Positions 26,290-35,835 are shown, counted from the first letter of the stretch. The stretch is DNA of 64,000 nt from Streptomyces sp. Ag109_O5-10 (GCF_900105755.1 NZ_FNTQ01000001.1:3162001-3226000); one strand, 5' to 3'. Numbers and translations are program-made. Notes: generated by a model from the sequence alone, not told the origin.

Positions 26290-29283
26290 TCATCCGCTCG
26301 GGCTGGAACTCCCGCTGGGGCTGGGACTGCTGCCGGTGCTCGGACTCGCCGTCGCGCCCGGACTCGGGCTGCTGCTCGCCGTCGCGCCACCGCCACCGGT
26401 CTTGCCCGCCTTGGACTGCGCCTCCTCGGCCCGCGCGAGCGCGTCCCGCAGTTCGTCCTGCGCCTTGCCGTACGCCGTCCAGTCGCCCTTCTTCAGGGCC
26501 TCCTGGCCCGCCGCGAAGGCCTTCTGGGCGTCGTCCAGCGCCGCTTGGACGGTGGGGTTGCCGGACGACGTCGGCGGCGAGGTCGTCCCGGTGTCCGAGG
26601 AGCCCGTACCGGAACCGTCCGTGCCGAAGACCTTGTCGAGCGCCTCGTCGAGGGTGTTCTCGAAGACGGTCCTGCCCTCGTAGGTGACCAACACCTTGCG
26701 CAGCAGTGGGTACTTGACGCCGGCACCGCGGACGTAGACCGGCTCCGCGTACAGCAGGCCGCCGTCCAGTGGCACGGTCAGCAGATTGCCGTACTCGACC
26801 TCGGAGTCGCCGCCCTTGAGGAGTTTGATGGCGGCCGCGATCTCCTGTTCGGAGTTGAACTTGCTCTGGACCTGTTTGGGTCCGTCGACGGTCGTACTGG
26901 TCGGCAGTTTCAGGATTCTGATCTTGCCGTAGTCCTTCGAACCGGCCTCGGAGTCGACCGACATGAACGCGCTCAGGTTGTCCCGGCCGTTGGGCGTGAA
27001 CGTCGTCGACAGCGAGAACGTCTGGGCGCTCTGGTCCGGCATCTTCATGCTCAGGTAGTACGGCGGCACCGCGTCGCCCGACTTGTTGGTCGGGTCGTCG
27101 GGCACCTGCCACACCTCGCTGCCGGTCAGGAACGTCTGGGCGTCCGTCACGTGGTAGCGGGTGAGCAGTTCGCGCTGCACCTTGAACAGGTCCTGCGGGT
27201 AGCGGAGATGGTCCATCAGATCCTGGGAGATGGCGCTCTTGGGCTGCACCGTGCCCGGGAAGGCCTTCATCCAGGTCTTCAGCACCGGGTCCCCGGTGTC
27301 CCACTGGTAGAGCTTGACCTCGCCGGTGTACGCGTCGACGGTCGCCTTCACCGAGTTGCGGATGTAGTTGACCTGGTTCTGCTGGGCCACCACCGCGCGC
27401 GAGTTGTTGGTCGCGGTCAGCGAGTCGGCGGTGGTGTCGCCGAGGGTCGTACGGGAGGCGTAGGGATAGCCGTTCGACGTCGTGTAGGCGTCGACGATCC
27501 ACTGGATACGGCCGTCCACGACCGCCGGGTACGCGTCGCCGTCGATGGTCAGCCAGGGGGCGACCGCCTCGACGCGCTCCTTGGGCGTGCGGTTGTAGAG
27601 GATCCGCGAGCCCTTGCCGATCGCGCCCGAGTACAGGATCTGCGGCTCGTTGAACGCCACCGCGTACGCGGCGCGGTTGATCGGGCTGGAGAGACTGACC
27701 CCGCTCTTGCCGGCGTAGCTGGTGAGTTTCTCACCGTTGTCGTCGGAGTAGTCGATCTCCTTCTGGGGACCGCCGACGATCGAGTACGTGTTGGTCTTCT
27801 CGCCGTAGTAGACGCGCTGCTGGTAGGTGCCCAGGTCGCCCGTGGACGGCAGGTCGGACTCGGTGAAGACGGGCTGGCCCTGGTCGTCGGCCTCGGTGCC
27901 CTTGGCGGCGACCACGCCGTAGCCGTGGGTGTAGCGGAAGTGGTCGTTGATCCAGTTGTTCTTCGGGATGCCGGCGAGGTTCAGCTCGCGCAGGCCGATG
28001 ACGGTGTCCTGGACCTTGCCGTCCTTGGTGTAGCGGTCCACGTCCAGGTTGGTCGGGAACGCGTAGTAGTTCCGCATCTGCTGGAGCTGCTGGAACGTGG
28101 GCGACACGATGTTCGGGTCCATGATCCGGATGCTCGCCGTGTTGTCGACGTCGGCCCGGAGCTTGGTCTTGTCCGTGGTCGTGCTCGTGCCCTTGTACTC
28201 GGTGACCTGGGTGTCGTCGATGCCGTACGCCTCGCGGGTCGCCTTGAGGTTCTTCTGGACGTACGGGGCTTCCTTGGCCTGCTCGTTGGGCTGGACCTGG
28301 AACTTCTGGACGATCGCCGGGTAGAGGCCGCCGATGAGGATCGCCGAGAGGACCATCAGGCCGAAGCCGATGACGGGCAGCTGCCAGGTGCGTCGCCACA
28401 GCGTGGCGAAGAACAGCAGCGCGCAGATGACGGCGATGCAGAACAGGATCGTCTTGGCGGGCAGATAGGCGTTCGCGTCGACGTACCTCAGGCCCGTCCA
28501 GTTGCCGGTGGCCTTGAAGTCGCTTGACTTGACGGCCAGTCCGTAGCGGTCGAGCCAGTAGGCGACCGCCTTCAGGGCGACGAAGAGGCCGAGCAGCACC
28601 GAGAGGTGCCCGGTCGCGGCACCGGTGGCACGCGCTCCGGGGCTGGTGACGCGCAGCCCGCCGTACAGGTAGTGGGTGAGCGCGGCGGCGATGAGGGAGA
28701 GGATCGCGGTGGCGAAGCCGAAGCCCAGCAGGAAGCGGTACCAGGGCAGGTCGAAGGCGTAGAAGGAGACGTCGAGGTGGAACTGCGGGTCCTTCTGGTG
28801 GAAGGGCACGCCGTTGACCCACATCAGCCAGGTGCGCCACTGTCCGGCCGCGGAAGCGCCGGCGATCAGCCCGACCAGCGCGGTGACCGCGAGCAGCAGC
28901 CACTTCTTGTACGGCGCGATGCCCATCCGGTAGCGGTCGAGGCTCTGCTGTTCCATGGACATGGCGCTCAGCGGGGGACGCAGCCGGTGCGCCAGCCAGA
29001 TGTTGAAGCCCACCGCGGCCGCCATCAGCAGACCGAAGACGGAGAACAGCCCGATCTTGGTCCACAGGGTGGTGGTGAACACCGAGGAGTAGTGCACCGA
29101 CCGGTACCAGAGCCAGTCCGTCCAGAAGCCCGCGAACATGGTGAACGCCATGCCGAGCGCGGCAAGGACGCCCAGTGTCAGGAGCAGGGTCCGCACCCGC
29201 CTGGACGGACGTCCGGTCGCTCTGATCCGTGGCCCCGTCGGGCCTCCGCCGCGGTCCGGCATCTGGAAAGCCAAGGTGCGCAC
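26290..29283 (-). CDS. UPF0182 family large membrane protein
   Basis: A 997-residue protein (COG1615/UPF0182). About seven transmembrane segments occupy residues 30-340, including '[19 protein letters not shown]' and '[17 protein letters not shown]', which are strongly conserved in the family. A large extracytoplasmic region follows, ending in a low-complexity Ser/Gly/Pro tail after about residue 900. The function is unknown. The Mycobacterium homologue Rv3193c also neighbours a PDZ protease. The start is uncertain: GTG at 29283 or ATG at 29262 (MPDRGGG), neither with a strong ribosome site. Confidence 0.92.
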   Translation of the reverse strand: MRTLAFQMPDRGGGPTGPRIRATGRPSRRVRTLLLTLGVLAALGMAFTMFAGFWTDWLWYRSVHYSSVFTTTLWTKIGLFSVFGLLMAAAVGFNIWLAHRLRPPLSAMSMEQQSLDRYRMGIAPYKKWLLLAVTALVGLIAGASAAGQWRTWLMWVNGVPFHQKDPQFHLDVSFYAFDLPWYRFLLGFGFATAILSLIAAALTHYLYGGLRVTSPGARATGAATGHLSVLLGLFVALKAVAYWLDRYGLAVKSSDFKATGNWTGLRYVDANAYLPAKTILFCIAVICALLFFATLWRRTWQLPVIGFGLMVLSAILIGGLYPAIVQKFQVQPNEQAKEAPYVQKNLKATREAYGIDDTQVTEYKGTSTTTDKTKLRADVDNTASIRIMDPNIVSPTFQQLQQMRNYYAFPTNLDVDRYTKDGKVQDTVIGLRELNLAGIPKNNWINDHFRYTHGYGVVAAKGTEADDQGQPVFTESDLPSTGDLGTYQQRVYYGEKTNTYSIVGGPQKEIDYSDDNGEKLTSYAGKSGVSLSSPINRAAYAVAFNEPQILYSGAIGKGSRILYNRTPKERVEAVAPWLTIDGDAYPAVVDGRIQWIVDAYTTSNGYPYASRTTLGDTTADSLTATNNSRAVVAQQNQVNYIRNSVKATVDAYTGEVKLYQWDTGDPVLKTWMKAFPGTVQPKSAISQDLMDHLRYPQDLFKVQRELLTRYHVTDAQTFLTGSEVWQVPDDPTNKSGDAVPPYYLSMKMPDQSAQTFSLSTTFTPNGRDNLSAFMSVDSEAGSKDYGKIRILKLPTSTTVDGPKQVQSKFNSEQEIAAAIKLLKGGDSEVEYGNLLTVPLDGGLLYAEPVYVRGAGVKYPLLRKVLVTYEGRTVFENTLDEALDKVFGTDGSGTGSSDTGTTSPPTSSGNPTVQAALDDAQKAFAAGQEALKKGDWTAYGKAQDELRDALARAEEAQSKAGKTGGGGATASSSPSPGATASPSTGSSPSPSGSSSPSG

Positions 29284-29449
29284 CTCGAAGTTCGCTGTTT
29301 GATCCGCTGTTGATCGGCTGTTGTTGCGTCAGGCCCTCTTGTTCGCGGGCCGGACGTGTCCCCCCGTGATCGCGGGGCCACACCTATGCAACTTACTCAC
29401 CGCTTACTCGGTTCCCGATTCCGGCCATGAACGAGGCAGGATTGTGACC

Positions 29450-29992
29450 ATGTCCAACACTCCCATGGCAGCGAACCCGCTCACCCGGGCGGTTCTAGAG
29501 ATCGACGAGTACGCCTCCGGCCTCGGCTGGGACCAGCCCGCTCGTCTCTTCGCCCTCGTCGACACCGCGCGGCTGCGCGTCCAGGAACCGGCCCTCGCCG
29601 CCCAGCTCGGTCTGGAGGAGGAGTCCGCGACCACCGGTCTCACCCCGATCGAGCAGGACGAAGTGCCAACGGACAAGGCGCTGGACGAGTTCCTCGGCAC
29701 CATCGCCTGGCCGGACGCGGTGGTCGGCTGCGCGCTCACGGTGGAGCGGCTGATGCTGCCGCCGTCCGCCGAGTCCCAGGTCCCCGAGGGGCTGAGCGAG
29801 GCGAAGCTGGCCAAGTGGGTGGCGAGCCATCCCGAGCGCCAGGAGGTCCGGATGACGGTCGCGGTGCTGCGCGACGGCGGCCGCGACGCCGCGGTACGGC
29901 TGCGCGAGAAGGACTCGCCGACGGAGGTGCTCACCGGTCCCGACCTGGTCCCGGGCCTGGCGGACGCGCTGAGGGCGACCTTCGAGGACTGA
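29450..29992 (+). CDS. PPA1309-family protein
   Basis: A soluble 180-residue actinobacterial protein of unknown function, recognised by its length and by elements such as 'LTRAVLEIDEYASGLGWDQPARLFALVDT' and 'IAWPDAVVGCALTVERLMLPP'. No catalytic motif is seen. The ATG at 29450 has AGGCAGG upstream; earlier in-frame codons would start in the promoter region of the divergent UPF0182 gene. It converges on the PDZ protease across a shared terminator. Confidence 0.88.
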   Translation: MSNTPMAANPLTRAVLEIDEYASGLGWDQPARLFALVDTARLRVQEPALAAQLGLEEESATTGLTPIEQDEVPTDKALDEFLGTIAWPDAVVGCALTVERLMLPPSAESQVPEGLSEAKLAKWVASHPERQEVRMTVAVLRDGGRDAAVRLREKDSPTEVLTGPDLVPGLADALRATFED

Positions 29993-30008
29993 GCCCGCCA
30001 CCGGACGG

Positions 30009-30049
30009 CAGCCGGGGGCGCCCCTCGTCACGAAGGGCGCCCCCGGCTG
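30009..30049. terminator. Bidirectional terminator between convergent genes
   Basis: A 15-bp stem (CAGCCGGGGGCGCCC, 30009-30023, with 30035-30049) and an 11-nt loop lie between the PPA1309 gene (stop 29992) and the PDZ protease (stop 30099). Confidence 0.85.
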
Positions 30050-30098
30050 TGTGTACGACTCCGTGTATGCCTCTGTGGACGGCTGTGCGTAAGCCTGC

Positions 30099-31196
30099 TC
30101 AACCCTTGGCTGTGCACTTCGGCAGGGCGCCGGTGTCGCCGCCGCGGATGTCCTTGAGGGCGCCGAGGGCGTCGCCGATGGTCTTCACCTTGACGAGGGT
30201 GAGCCCGCTCGGGGTGTCCTTGGCGGCCTCCGCGCAGTTGTCGGCCGGGGTCAGGAAGTACTGGGCGCCCTTGCTGCGCGCGCCGATGGTCTTCATCGAG
30301 ATGCCGCCGATCGGGCCGACCGTGCCGTCGTCGTCGATGGTGCCGGTGCCGGCGACGAACTTGCCGCCGGTGAGGCTGCCCGGGGTGAGCTTGTCGTAGA
30401 TCCCGAGCGAGAACATCAGCCCCGCGCTCGGTCCGCCGACATCGGCGAGCTTGATGTCGATGGAGAACGGGAACGTGTGATCGGTCCCGGCGGAGATCCC
30501 GACGATGGCGCGCTTCGCGCCGCTGTCGTCGGAGGTGGTCGTGGTGACCGTGACCTTCTCGGTCTTGGTGGCCGTCTTGTTCGCCTTCTCGGCGGCGGCC
30601 TGCTCCTTGGCCGGCACGACGGTGAAGACCACGTCCTGGCCGGGCTTGTGCTTGGTCACCAGCGTGGCGACGTCGGTCGGCTGCTTGACCACGGTGCCGT
30701 CGACGGCCTTGATCACGTCACCGGCGTGCAGCCTGCCCTCGGCGGGCGAGCCCTTGAGGACCGTGGAGACGATCACCCAGGACTTCACCGGGACGTCCAG
30801 CTCCTTCAGCGCGGCGACCTTGGCGCTCTCCTGGGACTGGCTGAACTCCTCGGCGTTCTCCTGGGTGGACTGCTGCTCCGTCTTGCCGTCCGGGTAGAGC
30901 GTGTCGTGCGGCACGACCTTGTTGTCGTGCGAGAGCCACCCGTAGACGGCCTCGAGGAGGTTCATCTTGTAGTCGGCGCTGGTGACCCGCACCGTGGTCA
31001 TGTTCAGGTGCCCGGAGGTCGCGTAGGTCTTGTGGCCGGAGATCTGCAGCACCGGCTCGCCGTCGTGGTCCCCGAGCGTGTTCACGGTCGGGCCGGGAGA
31101 CATCTCCGAGTACGGCACGTTGATGAGCACTCCGGCGCACAGGAGTGCGATCAGCATCAGGGTGGAGGCGAGCATCGTCGCGGTGCGGCGTGGCAT
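30099..31196 (-). CDS. PDZ-domain Lon-like membrane protease (YlbL family)
   Basis: The 365-residue protein has one N-terminal membrane anchor (about residues 7-27), then an extracytoplasmic PDZ domain (about 135-200, interrupted by a Lys/Ala-rich insert) and an S16 (Lon) protease domain. The catalytic dyad is S257 in 'VGGPSAGLMF' and K302 in 'GGISMKTIGA'. In Bacillus subtilis YlbL, with CtpA, degrades the damage-induced division inhibitor YneA. Here a damage-promoter-like site and a 54-residue membrane protein lie immediately upstream. The Mycobacterium counterpart is Rv3194c. Confidence 0.94.
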   Translation of the reverse strand: MPRRTATMLASTLMLIALLCAGVLINVPYSEMSPGPTVNTLGDHDGEPVLQISGHKTYATSGHLNMTTVRVTSADYKMNLLEAVYGWLSHDNKVVPHDTLYPDGKTEQQSTQENAEEFSQSQESAKVAALKELDVPVKSWVIVSTVLKGSPAEGRLHAGDVIKAVDGTVVKQPTDVATLVTKHKPGQDVVFTVVPAKEQAAAEKANKTATKTEKVTVTTTTSDDSGAKRAIVGISAGTDHTFPFSIDIKLADVGGPSAGLMFSLGIYDKLTPGSLTGGKFVAGTGTIDDDGTVGPIGGISMKTIGARSKGAQYFLTPADNCAEAAKDTPSGLTLVKVKTIGDALGALKDIRGGDTGALPKCTAKG

Positions 31197-31266
31197 GCCA
31201 AGACAGTACGGGACGGGTCTGTCAGCGCACCGTCAGGGCTACCCGTCACATGCGCCCCGGCCGCGC

Positions 31267-31431
31267 TCAGCCGCCGGAGCGGGACTTCTCCATGGCCTCG
31301 CGGAAGCGTGCGTACCCGTCGAGTTCCGGCCCGTCGCTGCGCGCCCTCCTGGTCCGGTTGGCCCAGCTGCCCCACACACCGGCACCGACCGCCGCCACCA
31401 GCGGAATCAGCAACCAGACGAGCGCCGCCAT
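31267..31431 (-). CDS. 54-residue single-pass membrane protein next to the YlbL-type protease
   Basis: The frame starts MAALVWLLIPLVAAVGAG, with one transmembrane segment (residues 4-21), then a basic stop-transfer stretch (RTRRAR) and a short polar tail ending SRSGG. By the positive-inside rule the tail is cytoplasmic. GGGAGG lies 5 bp before the ATG. It is 70 bp upstream of the PDZ protease in the same direction, so the two may share a transcript. A RecA-NDp-type promoter motif lies 45-67 bp upstream of its start. I do not recognise a family; a damage-induced envelope or division effector is an inference. Confidence 0.72.
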   Translation of the reverse strand: MAALVWLLIPLVAAVGAGVWGSWANRTRRARSDGPELDGYARFREAMEKSRSGG

Positions 31432-31475
31432 GCTGACCTCCCAACCCCATGAGCGTCCGCGACTGACTGATCAAC

Positions 31476-31498
31476 AGATTAATCACCAGCACTGACAA
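31476..31498 (-). promoter_or_regulatory. RecA-NDp/PafBC-type DNA-damage promoter motif
   Basis: Reading leftwards: TTGTCAGTG (31498-31490), 8 nt, TAATCT (31481-31476). This fits the published actinobacterial LexA-independent damage promoter tTGTCRgtg-N8-TAgnnT except for one weakly conserved base. Transcription would start near 31469, about 38 nt before the small membrane protein's ATG. Confidence 0.7.
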
Positions 31499-31548
31499 CG
31501 CTCACGCGAGGGGTACGGTTACGCAAGCGGAGCCCGGACAGGGGCCCT

Positions 31549-32010
31549 TCAGCAGGCCCCCACCCATTCCTCCGTCCCATCCGAGAACTTCTGGTGCTTC
31601 CAGATGGGCACCTCGTGCTTGAGGTCGTCGATCAGCTTTCGACAAGCTTCGAAGGCGTCCCCCCGATGCGGACACGACACACCGACGACCACGGCTAGAT
31701 CACCCACCCGCAGGTCCCCCACCCGATGCACGGCGGCCAGGGCCCGCACCGGGTACTCGGCGACGACCTTCTCGGCGATCCGCCGCATCTCGTCCTCGGC
31801 ACTGGGATGGCACGAATACCCGAGCGCGTCCACGTCGGCGCCCCCGTCATGGTTCCGCACCGTCCCCACGAACAGCGCGATCCCACCGGCCGCGTCGTCC
31901 CCCACGGCCGCGAACACCTCGTCCACGGACAGCGCACTCTCCCGGATCCCGATCAGCTTCACGGGATCCGCGGCGCCCCGCTCCCCAGGATGATCACTCA
32001 CAGCAGCCAT
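31549..32010 (-). CDS. moaE: Molybdopterin synthase catalytic subunit
   Basis: MoaE, with the sulfur carrier MoaD, converts precursor Z to molybdopterin. The 153-residue protein has 'ALFVGTVRNHDGG', 'VHRVGDLRVGDLAVVVGVSCPHRGDAF' and 'LKHEVPIWKHQ', which carries the catalytic Lys. The ATG at 32010 begins a short acidic leader; longer in-frame starts run into the tandem-repeat region. No moaD is adjacent. Confidence 0.95.
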   Translation of the reverse strand: MAAVSDHPGERGAADPVKLIGIRESALSVDEVFAAVGDDAAGGIALFVGTVRNHDGGADVDALGYSCHPSAEDEMRRIAEKVVAEYPVRALAAVHRVGDLRVGDLAVVVGVSCPHRGDAFEACRKLIDDLKHEVPIWKHQKFSDGTEEWVGAC

Positions 32011-32111
32011 ACCCCCATCCTGCCGCACGTCCACGACCACACGGAATACAACCAACACCAGGCACACACGCGTGCGCCCTTGGAGACTCCTACAGCGGCG
32101 GTTCCCACTCC

Positions 32112-32414
32112 CAGCCCACCCGGCGCCTGAGCACGACGACCGACCGCCACCCCATCTCAGCCCACCGGACGCCTGAGCACGACGACCGACCGCCACCCCA
32201 TCTCAGCCTCTCCGGCGCTTGAGCACGACGACGGGTCCACACCCCCACCCTCCAACCCGTCCGGCGTTCGACGACGACCGGCCCGCCCCCAACCTCCAAC
32301 CCGTCAGCCGTTCGAGGACGACGACCGGCCCGCCCCCACCCTCCAACCCGTCCGCCGTTCGACGACGACCGGCCCGCCCCCACTCCCCAGCCCGTCCGGC
32401 GTTTGAGGACGAGG
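32112..32414 (+). repeat. Tandem array of seven degenerate 44-49-bp repeats
   Basis: Units begin at 32112, 32158, 32204, 32253, 32297, 32344 and 32388 (the last is partial). Each has the form CARCCCGTCCGGCGTTYGA, then GGACGACGACCGGCCC and CCCACCC, with unit-to-unit changes; the first two units are nearly identical. The core CCGTCCGGCGTTTGAGGACG is a sequence I know as a scattered Streptomyces intergenic repeat. Here it has expanded in tandem. Confidence 0.85.
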
Positions 32415-32435
32415 CCGGAGGCCGATGCGGGGGTC

Positions 32436-32484
32436 CGGGGGCGGCAGCCCCCGATACGGGCGGTCGCAGGGGGCCCACCCCCTG
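32436..32484. repeat. Two GC-rich hairpins ending the repeat region
   Basis: CGGGGGC-GGCA... closes as a stem at 32436-32453, and CAGGGGG-CCCA-CCCCCTG forms a second stem at 32467-32484. They lie 50-100 bp past the SDR gene's stop and may terminate its transcript. Confidence 0.65.
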
Positions 32485-32534
32485 GAGGACGGGACGGGTA
32501 GGGGCGGCGGGGGCGAGAAAACCCACGCCCGCCC

Positions 32535-33647
32535 TCAGATCCGCCGCCGAGCCTTCCGCGCCCGCCGCACCACGGCCGCCGCCCCCAGCAACGCCACCGT
32601 CGCCCCCGCCGCCCCCGCGGCCGTCGCGTCCTTCCGCCCCAGCCGCCGCCCCACCACCGTGTGCCGCCCGGCCACCTCCGCCAGCAGCTCGGCCAGCACC
32701 TCCTCGTTCGTCCACCCCGGCCGCCACCCGGCGTCATGCAGCCGGCTCCCGCTCACCACCCACGGATACATCGTGTACGCGAGGTCCCCGGCCGGCGACG
32801 GCGTCAGACCGATCCGGTGCAGCCGGGCCGCCGCCCCCAGCGCCACCGCCGACGGCAGTTCCATCCGCCGCGTCCCGCTGAGCTCCTCGACCTCCTCCTG
32901 CTCCAGCCACCCGTCGCACCCGACGGCGAGCTCCCCGTCGACCTTCTCCAGGACCGCGTACTCCAGCGCACTGCACAGGTCCTCGACATGGCAGAACTGC
33001 CAGGCAGGCCGCGACCCGGCGACGACGAGCAGCCGGGGCGACTCGAAATACCTGGTCAGAGCCGTGTCGGTGCCCCCGACCAGCACCGCGGGGCGCACGA
33101 CGGTGACATTGAGCCCCGGATGCGCGCGGGGCGCCCGGCGCGCGAGCCGCTCGATCTCCAGGAGGTCGCCGACCCCGGTGGCCTCGGCGGTGGCACGCAG
33201 CTCCGCGTCCTCCGACAGCGGCAGCTCGTTGTCCGGCAGCGCACCGTAGACCATCGCGGAGGTGCACAGCACCGCGCGGTGCACCCCGGCCGCGGCCGCC
33301 GCGGTCAGCACGGTCTGCGTCCCGCGCACGTTGTAGGCCGTACGAGCCGCCGGATCGGTCTCCAGGTCCAGGTCGAGCGCGAGATGCACCACCACGTCGG
33401 CCCCGCGCAGCTTGTCCGCGATGGCCGGGTCCCGCACGTCGAGGATGTGCCACTGGGCGGCCGCGCACTCCCCGCGCCGCTCGTCGATGGCGATGACCTG
33501 CCTGACCTCCTCGGACGCGGCCAGCCGCTCGGTGAGCAGCGCGCCGACCCCGGTCGCGGCACCGGTGACGGCGACGACGGGCCCGCGCACGGCGGGAGGG
33601 GTTGAGTGGTTTCGCGCTGCGCGAACCTGCGGATCTGGGGAACTCAC
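32535..33647 (-). CDS. NAD(P)-binding SDR/epimerase-like protein, atypical active site
   Basis: The 370-residue protein has an N-terminal Rossmann fold of the extended SDR type (VAVTGAATGVGALL; VVVHLAL; SAMVYGA). The usual catalytic YxxxK is not visible: where it should follow the 'VYG' strand the sequence reads 'TGVGDLLEIERLARR'. It may bind NAD(P) without epimerase activity. The C-terminus has a hydrophobic segment and a basic tail (RRARKARRR), suggesting membrane attachment. The GTG at 33647 lies 7 bp from GGAGA; longer starts add atypical residues. It is divergent from the zincin-like gene. Confidence 0.85.
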   Translation of the reverse strand: MSSPDPQVRAARNHSTPPAVRGPVVAVTGAATGVGALLTERLAASEEVRQVIAIDERRGECAAAQWHILDVRDPAIADKLRGADVVVHLALDLDLETDPAARTAYNVRGTQTVLTAAAAAGVHRAVLCTSAMVYGALPDNELPLSEDAELRATAEATGVGDLLEIERLARRAPRAHPGLNVTVVRPAVLVGGTDTALTRYFESPRLLVVAGSRPAWQFCHVEDLCSALEYAVLEKVDGELAVGCDGWLEQEEVEELSGTRRMELPSAVALGAAARLHRIGLTPSPAGDLAYTMYPWVVSGSRLHDAGWRPGWTNEEVLAELLAEVAGRHTVVGRRLGRKDATAAGAAGATVALLGAAAVVRRARKARRRI

Positions 33648-33839
33648 CGGGCGTCTCCAGCGGTTGTCTTCAGTACGAGCGTGAGTGACGCGTACGTACC
33701 AGGTGGCATCCATCCTGCCGCAGGCCGACTGTCGGCGAAGCACTGAGGCCCGATCGGGTCGGGGTGTCTACGCTGGGTGGTGTTGTCGGGCAGCCGCGCC
33801 GCCGGAGAGAACCGGTGGCCTTACCAGCCGAGGATTCCC

Positions 33840-35282
33840 GTGAGTGACACCCCATTCGGTTTCGGCCTTCCGCCGGAGGAGCCGGAAGACGGCGACGAGG
33901 GCAAGAAGAAGGACCAGCAGAGCGGTGGTGGGCAGGGACCGGCCAACCCGTTCGGTTTCGGCACCCCCGGGGCCGGCGGCTTCGGCGGCCCTGGCGCCGA
34001 CAATCCGTTCGCTGCCATGTTCGGTTCGCTGAACCCCACCGACCTGGGCGCGGCCTTCCAGCAGCTGGGCCAGATGCTCTCGTACGAGGGCGGCCCGGTG
34101 AACTGGGACATGGCCAAGCAGATCGCCCGCCAGACGGTCTCCCAGGGCACCTCGGACGGCGTCAAGGACGCCAGCGTGGGTCCGGCCGAGCGCACCGCGG
34201 TCCAGGAGGCCGTCCGGCTCGCCGACCTGTGGCTGGACGACGCGACGTCGCTGCCGTCGGGTTCCGGTTCGGCCGTGGCGTGGTCGCGCGCGGAGTGGGT
34301 CGAGGCGACGCTGCCCGCCTGGCAGGAGCTGGTCGATCCGGTCGCCGAGCGGGTGGGGGCCGCGATGGGCGACGTCCTGCCGGAGGAGATGCAGGCCATG
34401 GCCGGCCCGCTGATCGGGATGATGCGCTCGATGGGCGGCGCCATGTTCGGCACCCAGATCGGGCAGGCCGTGGGCGTGCTCGCGGGCGAGGTCGTCGGGT
34501 CGACCGACATCGGGCTGCCGCTGACCCGGGCCGGCAAGGCCGCGCTGCTCCCGGTGAACATCGAGGCGTTCGGCAAGGACCTCGGCGTGCCCAAGGAGGA
34601 GGTGCGGCTGTACCTCGCGCTGCGCGAGGCGGCCCACCAGCGCCTGTTCGCGCACGTGCCGTGGCTGCGCTCGCACCTGTTCGGCGCGGTCGACGGGTAC
34701 GCGCGCGGCATCAAGGTCGACACCGCCAAGCTGGAGGACGTCGTCGGTCAGTTCGACCCGCAGAACCCCGAGCAGCTGCAGGACGCGCTTCAGCAGGGCA
34801 TGTTCCAGCCGGAGGACACCCCCGAGCAGAAGGCCGCCCTGGCCCGTCTGGAGACGGCTCTGGCCCTCGTCGAGGGCTGGGTCGACGCGGTGGTCCACGC
34901 GGCCGCGAAGCCGCGTCTGTCGTCCGCCGACGCGTTGCGCGAGACCCTGCGCCGCCGCCGGGCCACGGGCGGCCCCGCGGAGCAGACCTTCGCCACGCTG
35001 ATCGGCCTGGAGCTGCGTCCGCGCCGGCTGCGCGACGCCTCCCGCCTGTGGGCCTCGCTCACCGACGCGCGCGGCGTCGACGGCCGGGACGGCCTCTGGG
35101 CGCACCCGGACATGCTGCCGACGGCGTCCGACCTGGACGACCCGGACGGCTTCGTGCACCGCGAGCAGCTGGACTTCTCCGAGCTGGACAAGATGCTCGG
35201 CGAGGCCGCGCAGAAGCCCGACCTGCGCAAGAAGGACGCCCAGGACAAGGGCGAGCAGGACAAGGGCGACGACACCGAGTGA
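33840..35282 (+). CDS. Zincin-like protein (DUF2342 family)
   Basis: A 480-residue actinobacterial protein annotated in the family as a zinc-dependent metalloprotease. A Gly/Phe/Pro-rich N-terminus (about 75 residues) precedes a helical domain. The motif 'LALREAAHQRLFAHVPWL' is the family's HExxH-like core (here AAHQRLF), so proteolysis is not certain. The tail is highly charged (DAQDKGEQDKGDDTE). The start is the GTG at 33840, after AGGA. Its stop overlaps the Nudix start by 4 bases. The Mycobacterium counterpart is Rv3195. Confidence 0.9.
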   Translation: MSDTPFGFGLPPEEPEDGDEGKKKDQQSGGGQGPANPFGFGTPGAGGFGGPGADNPFAAMFGSLNPTDLGAAFQQLGQMLSYEGGPVNWDMAKQIARQTVSQGTSDGVKDASVGPAERTAVQEAVRLADLWLDDATSLPSGSGSAVAWSRAEWVEATLPAWQELVDPVAERVGAAMGDVLPEEMQAMAGPLIGMMRSMGGAMFGTQIGQAVGVLAGEVVGSTDIGLPLTRAGKAALLPVNIEAFGKDLGVPKEEVRLYLALREAAHQRLFAHVPWLRSHLFGAVDGYARGIKVDTAKLEDVVGQFDPQNPEQLQDALQQGMFQPEDTPEQKAALARLETALALVEGWVDAVVHAAAKPRLSSADALRETLRRRRATGGPAEQTFATLIGLELRPRRLRDASRLWASLTDARGVDGRDGLWAHPDMLPTASDLDDPDGFVHREQLDFSELDKMLGEAAQKPDLRKKDAQDKGEQDKGDDTE

Positions 35283-35800
35283 GCCTGCACGACGACGCGG
35301 TCCTCGTCCTCAAGGGGTACGAGGACCAGGACGAGCTGCGCCAGACCTACCTCGACCACCTCGCAGCACACCCGGACGGGATGTGGAAGGCCTGTCCTGC
35401 CGGTCATGTCACGGCGAGCGCGCTGGTCGTCGACCCCGAGCACGGGCGGGTGCTGCTGACCCTGCACAGGAAGCTGCGGATGTGGCTGCAGATGGGCGGC
35501 CACTGCGAGCCGGGGGACGCCACGCTGGCGGCCGCGGCGCTGCGGGAGGCGACGGAGGAGTCCGGCATCCCCGGGCTGACGCTGCTGCCGGGCGGCCCGG
35601 TGCGCCTGGACCGGCATCCGATCCCGGCACCGTGCCACTGGCACTTCGACGTCCAGTACGCGGCCCTCGCCCCGCGCGGCGCCGCCCACGTGATCAGCGA
35701 CGAGTCCCTCGACCTGCGCTGGTTCACCTACGACGAGGTGCCGGAGGTCGCCGACGACTCGGTCGTACGGCTGCTGGAAGGAACTCGGGCGCGGCTCTGA
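35279..35800 (+). CDS. Nudix hydrolase
   Basis: A 173-residue Nudix protein started by the GTG of a GTGA overlap. The Nudix box is 'GGHCEPGDATLAAAALREATEESGI': the REATEESG helix is intact, but the upstream Glu position of the strict consensus is Ala, a common variant. It hydrolyses nucleoside diphosphates linked to some moiety; the substrate is not predictable. Two His-rich stretches (PIPAPCHWHFDVQY) resemble ADP-ribose/NADH-type members. Translational coupling suggests a functional link with the zincin-like protein. Confidence 0.9.
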   Translation: MSLHDDAVLVLKGYEDQDELRQTYLDHLAAHPDGMWKACPAGHVTASALVVDPEHGRVLLTLHRKLRMWLQMGGHCEPGDATLAAAALREATEESGIPGLTLLPGGPVRLDRHPIPAPCHWHFDVQYAALAPRGAAHVISDESLDLRWFTYDEVPEVADDSVVRLLEGTRARL

Positions 35801-35835
35801 CCTGGGACTTCGGGAGCTGCCGGCGCATGTCGGCG

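Larger units (their letters stand above)
32011..32534. other. Repeat-filled intergenic region
   Basis: A 524-bp gap between moaE (upstream side) and the SDR gene (stop at 32535). It holds the seven-unit tandem array (32112-32414) and two GC-rich hairpins (32436-32484). The open frames seen here on both strands are low-complexity Arg/Pro/Gly translations of the repeats, not genes. Confidence 0.75.

Noticed and set aside
32112..32414. Possible CRISPR array
   Set aside because: Units are contiguous and degenerate with no unique spacers of constant length, and no cas genes are present in the window.
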